Shown here piece by piece: positions 59,103 through 64,000 of a DNA stretch of 64,000 bases (positions within the stretch are counted from its first letter, which is position 1; each line of letters starts with the position of its first letter). Source of the stretch: Polynucleobacter alcilacus (GTDB taxonomy: Bacteria; Pseudomonadota; Gammaproteobacteria; Burkholderiales; Burkholderiaceae); NCBI RefSeq assembly GCF_018881545.1, contig NZ_JACVQD010000001.1:462039-526038 (forward strand). The letters are read 5' to 3'. The translations under genes and the position numbers were made by a program. Below the pieces are notes generated by a model that had not been told where the DNA came from, did not search any database, and saw only the letters and a list, made by a program, of their open reading frames with translations.

Positions 59103-59762
59103 ATGCCCCAAGCCATTATTTTTGATGTTGAAGCAACCGATAAAAACGATGCTGTCATTATTGAAGCTGCCACGCTAGATGTCACCTCACTCAATCCATT
59201 TGAAGTAGGCAACCCTTGGGTGCAGCGCTACAACCCTGGTAAACCGATTAGCCTAGGCGCACTGGCAACCCATCACATCCTGGATGAAGAGCTGGTTAAT
59301 TGCCCCCCAAGCAGCTCATTTAGTCTGCCGGCTGGCACTAAATACCTGATTGGCCACAATATCGATTTTGATTGGGTAGCGATTGGCAAGCCCGAAGTAA
59401 AACGTATTTGTACCTTAGCGCTTGCCCGCAGTCTTTGGCCTGCATTAGACAGTCATACCCAAAGTGCCCTGTTGTATTACTTTGAACGAGATAGCGCTAG
59501 AGATCAATTACGTAATGCACATAGCGCTTTAGCAGATGTCTGGATCTGCTCTAAGGTTGTTGGGCAAATTATGAATCAGTTACACCCACTCTCTTTAGAT
59601 GCCCTCTGGGAAATGTCTGAGAAGGCTCGCATTCCGACGACGATGCCTTACGGTAAACACAAAGGTGAACTCATTAGCCAAATGCCATCAGACTACAAAC
59701 AGTGGATGTTGCGCCAAGACAATGTCTCTGAATATCTGCGCAAGGCCTTAGAAGCCAAGTAA
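59103..59762 (+). CDS. ExoX-like 3'-5' exonuclease with DUF3820 tail
   Basis: 219 residues from the ATG at 59103, placed directly before ExoI motif 'AIIFDVEATDKND'. ExoII 'LIGHNIDFDWVAIG' and ExoIII 'NAHSALADVWICSKV' complete the DEDDh site. The C-terminal 'PYGKHKGELISQMPSDYKQWMLRQDNVSEYLRKAL' is the DUF3820 module often fused to DnaQ-type nucleases. A GTG at 59064 would add 13 residues ahead of motif I and is less likely. Probably DNA repair or turnover. Confidence 0.85.
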   Translation: MPQAIIFDVEATDKNDAVIIEAATLDVTSLNPFEVGNPWVQRYNPGKPISLGALATHHILDEELVNCPPSSSFSLPAGTKYLIGHNIDFDWVAIGKPEVKRICTLALARSLWPALDSHTQSALLYYFERDSARDQLRNAHSALADVWICSKVVGQIMNQLHPLSLDALWEMSEKARIPTTMPYGKHKGELISQMPSDYKQWMLRQDNVSEYLRKALEAK

Positions 59763-59966
59763 GTATTTTATTTGTGTCGTTTTTTAGCAATTGTTTTGCG
59801 CTTTATACACAAAATAATTCCCTCTTTGATAGACATGTCATCACAAATTACTCAGACTTCGCTCAAGCATTGGATCTGCGGAGCGAAATAGGAATTTGAT
59901 TACCGCACATTTTTAACCCGCTCCTCAGTCTTTGGGTCACAAACCTAATACACCTAGGAGGTAATG

Positions 59967-60134
59967 ATGCGATTTCATCACTTTAATAATGAAGAAGATG
60001 ATTATTTCAATGAGTATGCCGATGGCATTAAATACGACCTCTTGAAAGACCGTCTCCATTGGCAACACAAAACTCGTAAAGATATCTATCTAGAGTATCG
60101 CTTTGGTGACGATGATTGTGATTTTGATTTCTGA
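59967..60134 (+). CDS. 55-residue acidic aromatic protein
   Basis: Start at the second of two adjacent ATGs (59967), 5 nt after AGGAGG. The product is rich in Asp/Glu and Phe/Tyr: 'MRFHHFNNEEDDYFNEY' at the start, 'RLHWQHKTRKDIYLEYRFG' in the middle and a DDDCDFDF end. No family recognised. The good ribosome binding site and biased composition suggest a real gene. The rest of 59763-59966 shows nothing definite. Confidence 0.6.
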   Translation: MRFHHFNNEEDDYFNEYADGIKYDLLKDRLHWQHKTRKDIYLEYRFGDDDCDFDF

Positions 60135-60204
60135 GTAAATCATCCCTGGCCAGACTATTTACTCGACAGCGATATGAGGGTGTATTTGACGCCCAAAAGA
60201 ATTA

Positions 60205-60236
60205 GGGAATAAGGAGTCCGTGATTTCCTTATTCCC
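60205..60236 (-). terminator. long hairpin, probable terminator on the minus strand
   Basis: GGGAATAAGGA (60205-60215) pairs perfectly with TCCTTATTCCC (60226-60236), loop of 10. On the minus strand it is followed by TAATTCTTTT, a weak T run, so it probably ends the 44-residue gene at 60276. Also able to block the convergent acidic-protein transcript. Confidence 0.5.
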
Positions 60237-60275
60237 CCGAAAAAACCTGCTACAACAATTGTTTTTTAAACTTAT

Positions 60276-60410
60276 TTACTGCTGAGACCTGTGATTTAAT
60301 CCCTGATTTGTGGCACTTTCATGACGCTTGGTGTTTTTTAGCACTGCGCAGTAAGAAAGCACCATAATTACCGCTAATGAGATGCCGTTAAAGTTATTTA
60401 GTAGTTCCAT
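60276..60410 (-). CDS. 44-residue single-pass membrane peptide
   Basis: ATG at 60410 preceded by AAAGGAAAAGAG. Product: MELLNNFNGISLAVIMVLSY then 'CAVLKNTKRHESATNQGLNHRSQQ', i.e. an N-terminal hydrophobic helix and a polar, basic tail. No family recognised. Followed by the long hairpin at 60205-60236, which would make it a complete unit. The rest of the gap (60411-60538) shows only an AGCTC/GAGCT hairpin. Confidence 0.5.
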   Translation of the reverse strand: MELLNNFNGISLAVIMVLSYCAVLKNTKRHESATNQGLNHRSQQ

Positions 60411-60538
60411 TGCTCTTTTCCTTTGCTAGTTAATTGCTACTACTTTGCTGCTACGAATTCAGATTAATTGACTTAAAGCTCACGAAATGAGCTAGTAAAA
60501 AATAGTTGCTTTTCTTGTTGTTTTCCATCTCTCACCCT

Positions 60539-61864
60539 CTACCTCACCACCGGTAACTCATCCCATTGGGTGGTGTAATTCGGCGACTTATTGCCTGAGC
60601 GCATTTGCCAATCTTGTTTACTACTATTCGTTCCTGCAGCCGCCGATCGAATGACTGCATTACCAAAGCGTAGATTGATATCGTCCATGGCTTTCATCAG
60701 ATGCGCTGACTTCCCTTTGCTTTCGATATCTTCAAATAAGGATTGCTGCAGGGTTGGCTTATCGCTAATGAGATTCAAAATAACTCCCGCTTTCTTATAC
60801 CGAAAGCCGGTTTGGTAAATTTGCTTTAGTCCTGCCAGTGCAGCATTGGTTAAGGTCAGGGTGTTATCACTTGGATCTGCTAGTGGGATCGTGATACTTT
60901 GGTGATACTGTGGCTCGTTTTGTTTGAACGGGTTTGTCTGAATAAATACAGTCAGCGCGCCCGTAGTGCTATTTTGCGTTCTCAGTTTTTCTGCTGCGCG
61001 GGCTGCATGGGTCGCTACGGATTCCGCTAACTCTGTTTGACTCGTCACGAGTTTGCCAAAACTACGGGAGGCAATAATTTGTTGTTTAGCGGGCGCTACT
61101 TCTTCAAGTTGTAAACAAGAAACGCCGCGCAACTCATAACAAAGGCGCTCCATCACCACACCAAACTGCTGACGCATGGCTTGTGGTGAAGTCTGCAAGA
61201 GATCAAATACGCTCTGAATTTTTTGGGCTTTGAGTTTCTTGGCAATTTGCTTACCAATACCCCATACCTCACCCACTTCAGTCTCACTCATCCATTGATA
61301 GAGTTCTGGTTTGGCCATGGCATTCACATCACACACCCCAGCGAACTGCTTGTGCTTCTTAGCCAAGTGATTAGCCAGCTTGGCTAAGGTCTTGCTAGCA
61401 CCAATGCCCACGCATACTGGTAGGCCCGTGGTGTCTTTGACTTGTTGCTTGATGATTTGACCCAGCTCAATCGTGTCTTGGTATTGTTTTAAGACCGTTT
61501 CGATTTGTAAGAAACTCTCATCAATGCTGTAGACCTCAAGGTTTGGCGTAAACGTCTTGAGTACTTGCACTACCCGGCTACTCATATCGCCATACAGGGT
61601 GTAGTTTGATGAGTAGGCTTTGATGCCATGCTTCTTGGCTAAGTCTTGCATCTGAAACCAGGGCGTTCCCATCTTCACACCCAGTGCTTTGACTTCAGCG
61701 CTACGCGCTACAGCGCAGCCATCATTATTGGAGAGCACCACCATCGGCACCTCTTCTAACTTGGGCTGGAACACCCGCTCACAAGAGACGTAGAAGTTGT
61801 TCACGTCGACTAATGCAAAGAGTGGGTTGGTTGAGTTTGTTGAGTTTGATGCAGATGTGTTCAT
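60539..61864 (-). CDS. umuC: translesion DNA polymerase V subunit UmuC
   Basis: Y-family error-prone polymerase, 441 residues. '[17 protein letters not shown]' (metal-binding Asp), '[14 protein letters not shown]', '[15 protein letters not shown]', '[12 protein letters not shown]' (catalytic Asp-Glu), helix-hairpin-helix '[12 protein letters not shown]' and the C-terminal DUF4113-type tail ('[19 protein letters not shown]'). ATG overlaps the umuD stop (ATGA). SOS-controlled with umuD. Confidence 0.95.
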   Translation of the reverse strand: MNTSASNSTNSTNPLFALVDVNNFYVSCERVFQPKLEEVPMVVLSNNDGCAVARSAEVKALGVKMGTPWFQMQDLAKKHGIKAYSSNYTLYGDMSSRVVQVLKTFTPNLEVYSIDESFLQIETVLKQYQDTIELGQIIKQQVKDTTGLPVCVGIGASKTLAKLANHLAKKHKQFAGVCDVNAMAKPELYQWMSETEVGEVWGIGKQIAKKLKAQKIQSVFDLLQTSPQAMRQQFGVVMERLCYELRGVSCLQLEEVAPAKQQIIASRSFGKLVTSQTELAESVATHAARAAEKLRTQNSTTGALTVFIQTNPFKQNEPQYHQSITIPLADPSDNTLTLTNAALAGLKQIYQTGFRYKKAGVILNLISDKPTLQQSLFEDIESKGKSAHLMKAMDDINLRFGNAVIRSAAAGTNSSKQDWQMRSGNKSPNYTTQWDELPVVR

Positions 61865-62364
61865 GACTTACCGCCTTTGCTATATCGGCTACTCGCATTG
61901 CTGTACTTACGCACCACCCCAACCACCACTCCCCAGATTTGCAACTCACTACCTTCGTTAAACGTAATGGGTTGATAGTTCGGGTTTTCTGCTTGGAGTT
62001 CAATACGGCCACGTAATTGATAAAGACGCTTGATGGTGTATTCACTATCGACCACTGCTACCACGATGTCTTTGTGTTTGGGTTTGAGGGCTTTATCCAC
62101 CACCACCTTGTCACCATCACAAATCCCCGCGCCCAACATAGAGTCCCCCTTGACGGTGAACATGAAGGTGGCCGGCTTGTTCTGGACTAGGTAATGGTTC
62201 AGATCTAGGCCGTCCTCAGCGTAATCTGCCGCTGGACTGGGAAATCCCGCTGAAATCCGGTGGCTCAGCAGTTTGAGTTCATAGGCGGCAAAATGCCCTC
62301 CCAAGGCTTGTGGTGCTTGGCTTAAGCTTACTTTTGCAGGGTTCATTACTGGCGTCATAGTCAT
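61861..62364 (-). CDS. umuD: SOS mutagenesis protein UmuD (S24 peptidase)
   Basis: RecA-stimulated self-cleaving partner of UmuC. 167 residues with the cleavage site Ala39-Gly40 in '[11 protein letters not shown]', Ser75 in '[10 protein letters not shown]' and Lys112 in 'EYTIKRL', the S24 Ser/Lys pair. The LexA box sits only a few bases upstream of the ATG at 62364. An ATG six codons later is an alternative start. Longer at the N-terminus than E. coli UmuD (139 residues). Confidence 0.94.
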   Translation of the reverse strand: MTMTPVMNPAKVSLSQAPQALGGHFAAYELKLLSHRISAGFPSPAADYAEDGLDLNHYLVQNKPATFMFTVKGDSMLGAGICDGDKVVVDKALKPKHKDIVVAVVDSEYTIKRLYQLRGRIELQAENPNYQPITFNEGSELQIWGVVVGVVRKYSNASSRYSKGGKS

Positions 62365-62369
62365 TAATA

Positions 62370-62389
62370 TACTGTATGTTTATACAGTA
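62370..62389. promoter_or_regulatory. LexA (SOS) box of umuDC
   Basis: TACTGTATGTTTATACAGTA matches the CTG-N10-CAG SOS consensus perfectly, and the dyad extends to 11-bp half sites (62367-62377 and 62382-62392). It lies 5 bp upstream of the umuD ATG. Tight LexA repression and strong damage induction are expected. Confidence 0.9.
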
Positions 62390-62491
62390 TATGTAAAAAC
62401 CTCAAAAAATGAGCCTGTATTTGTTGTTTTGACGCTTTCAGGGGGTAATGGATTGCATAATGGCTCATATAAAAAGAACAGTAGGAGACAC

Positions 62492-63559
62492 ATGAAGACG
62501 TACAAGATAGCGTCCATTCCGGGTGACGGAATTGGCAAAGAAGTGATTCCCGAATGCGAAAAGGTCTTAACCGCCCTCAGCAAAAAACATCCTGAAGTGG
62601 CTTTTGAGTTTGAGCACTTTGATTGGGGTGGTGACTACTACCGCAAACACGGCATCATGATGCCCAACGATGGTCTTGAACCTTTGCGTTCTAAAGATGC
62701 CATCTTGTTTGGTTCAGCTGGTGACCCACACATTCCGGATCACATTACGCTATGGGGCTTGCGTCTCAAAATCTGTCAAGGCTTTGATCAGTACGCTAAC
62801 GTGCGCCCTACCCGCATTCTTCCCGGTATTGAAACACCGCTGCGCAATTGCAAACTGGGCCAACTCGATTGGGTGATCGTGCGCGAGAACTCCGAAGGTG
62901 AATACTCTGGTGTAGGCGGCAGAGCACATCAAGGGCATCCCATTGAAGTCGCATCGGATATGAGCATCATGACTCGCGTTGGGGTTGAGCGTGTCCAGCG
63001 CTTTGCCTTTAAGTTGGCGCAGTCACGCCCACGCAAGCACCTCACCGTCATTACCAAATCCAATGCCCAGCGCCATGGCATGGTGATGTGGGATGAAATC
63101 GCCAACCTCGTTGCCAAAGACTTCCCGGATGTGACTTGGGATAAAGAATTGGTTGATGCTGCCACAGCCCGCATGGTCAATCGCCCTGAGTCTTTAGACA
63201 CAATCGTCGCTACCAACTTGCATGCCGATGTATTAAGTGATTTAGCAGCAGCACTCGCCGGCAGCTTAGGTATTGCGCCTACTGCTAACCTGGATCCCGA
63301 GCGGCGCTATCCATCGATGTTTGAACCGATTCATGGGTCTGCCTTTGACATCATGGGTAAAGGGCTTGCTAACCCGATCGGTACATTCTGGTCGGCGGTC
63401 ATGATGCTCGACTTCTTAGGTGAAAAAGCACTTGGCGCCAAATTAATGGCTGCCATTGAAAAAGTAACAGCCAATCCAAAGTTACACACCCGTGATTTAG
63501 GCGGCACCGCCATGATGAGTGATGTTACCAATGCAGTAATTGAGGAGATTTCTAAATGA
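62492..63559 (+). CDS. tartrate dehydrogenase/isopropylmalate dehydrogenase-family protein
   Basis: 355-residue beta-decarboxylating dehydrogenase. ATG at 62492 with AGGAG 5 nt upstream. 'IASIPGDGIGKEVIPE' start, 'FGSAGDPHIPDHITLWGLRLKICQGFDQYANVRP' (substrate loop), 'VIVRENSEGEYSGVGGR', 'ITKSNAQRHGMVMWDE' (catalytic Lys) and 'TNLHADVLSDLAAALAGSLGIAPTANL'. The 'DHITLWGLRL' loop in place of the LeuB loop is typical of tartrate/D-malate dehydrogenases (TtuC, DmlA). Coupled (ATGA) to a Bug solute-binding protein, fitting organic-acid uptake and oxidation. Confidence 0.9.
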   Translation: MKTYKIASIPGDGIGKEVIPECEKVLTALSKKHPEVAFEFEHFDWGGDYYRKHGIMMPNDGLEPLRSKDAILFGSAGDPHIPDHITLWGLRLKICQGFDQYANVRPTRILPGIETPLRNCKLGQLDWVIVRENSEGEYSGVGGRAHQGHPIEVASDMSIMTRVGVERVQRFAFKLAQSRPRKHLTVITKSNAQRHGMVMWDEIANLVAKDFPDVTWDKELVDAATARMVNRPESLDTIVATNLHADVLSDLAAALAGSLGIAPTANLDPERRYPSMFEPIHGSAFDIMGKGLANPIGTFWSAVMMLDFLGEKALGAKLMAAIEKVTANPKLHTRDLGGTAMMSDVTNAVIEEISK

Positions 63560-64000
63560 AGCGATTGAAATTACTAAGCGCCTTACTGAGTACTGTACTA
63601 AGTACGTTACTGAGTATCTGCTTGATTTCACTAGGTTTGTTATCGAGCGCTAGTGCACAGCCTTTTCCAGATAAAACCATTCAGTACATCATCCCCTTCC
63701 CCGCCGCTGGTGAATCGGATTTAGTAGCACGCTATCAAGCCGAAATATCTGCCAGGAAATTTAAGCAGCCTATGGTGGTGATTAATCGCGCTGGTGCTGG
63801 CGGCGCTTTGGTATGGAGCGCCCTCAATACCTATCCTGCTGATGGCACCACGGTAGTGGGTGTGAATATTCCGCACACGATCTTGCAGCCATTACAAGAA
63901 GGTATTCAGTACAAGACTGAAGACATTAATGCGATCTACTACTACCACTTCACGCCTGATGCCTTGATGGTCTCCGCAGATAGCCCTTACAAGACCTATC
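63556..64000 (+). CDS. Bug/TctC-family solute-binding protein (partial, cut by window end)
   Basis: Starts ATG at 63556 overlapping the dehydrogenase stop (ATGA) and runs open to the window edge (148 codons). Long signal peptide with repeated LLST/LLS units ending 'SSASA-QPFPDKTIQYIIPFPAAGESDLVAR', the standard Bug start, with 'INRAGAGGALVW' and 'ADGTTVVGVN' after it. These periplasmic proteins bind carboxylates for tripartite tricarboxylate transporters. With a tartrate-type dehydrogenase as partner, the ligand is probably a dicarboxylate such as tartrate or malate. Confidence 0.9.
   Translation, partial: MKRLKLLSALLSTVLSTLLSICLISLGLLSSASAQPFPDKTIQYIIPFPAAGESDLVARYQAEISARKFKQPMVVINRAGAGGALVWSALNTYPADGTTVVGVNIPHTILQPLQEGIQYKTEDINAIYYYHFTPDALMVSADSPYKTY

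Overview
The window looks like a chromosomal segment of a free-living betaproteobacterium of the Burkholderiaceae, most probably Polynucleobacter or a close relative. Reasons: moderate GC by eye, very tight gene packing, the betaproteobacterial gene string ndk-rlmN-ispG-hisS-yfgM-bamB-der-hfq-hflX-hflK-hflC-hisZ-purA, a Bug-type (TctC) solute-binding protein, and proteins that read as Burkholderiaceae orthologues. The genus is an inference from gene order and protein character; no database search was possible.

Layout. 1-12.5 kb: a secreted beta-propeller protein, hrpA, argA, yggX, a stand-alone structured RNA gene of unknown family, rpiA, tal, a small membrane protein, rlmB, rnr and tRNA-Leu(CAG). 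12.7-19 kb: a glyoxylate/hydroxypyruvate block (hyi, gcl, a LysR regulator, a PanE/ApbA-family reductase, a class II aldolase, a 4-OT tautomerase). Two promoters here carry the same 17-bp inverted repeat and a third carries a degenerate copy. 19-24.3 kb: accessory transporters and enzymes (APC permease, dienelactone hydrolase, MFS exporter, a small ion channel, a 51-residue protein, a papain-like protein). 24.4-40.9 kb: malate synthase G followed by the housekeeping superoperon listed above. 41-47 kb: a BI-1 family membrane protein, a secreted protein, a 26-residue membrane peptide, rlmD, a 3'-5' exonuclease, and nlpD-pcm-surE with no rpoS. 47-56 kb: a tolC-adaptor-RND heavy-metal-type efflux operon in which all three genes appear to start with TTG, an OprB-type porin and a secreted metallohydrolase. 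56-59 kb: recR, ybaB, dnaX and the SRP RNA. 59-62.4 kb: an ExoX-like exonuclease, three very small proteins not in the usual gene catalogues, and a LexA-controlled umuDC operon. 62.5-64 kb: a tartrate dehydrogenase-family gene translationally coupled to a Bug solute-binding protein cut by the window edge.

How parts work together. Gcl condenses glyoxylate to tartronate semialdehyde, Hyi interconverts it with hydroxypyruvate, and GlcB sends glyoxylate to malate. The usual tartronate semialdehyde reductase (glxR) is absent, while a PanE-like reductase shares the gcl operator. This makes the LysR-linked block the best candidate here for an incompletely described catabolic module. The remaining novelty lies in small items: an orphan structured RNA, five short membrane or acidic peptides with good ribosome binding sites, an hflX reading frame without a standard start codon for its conserved N-terminus, and the TTG-only efflux operon.
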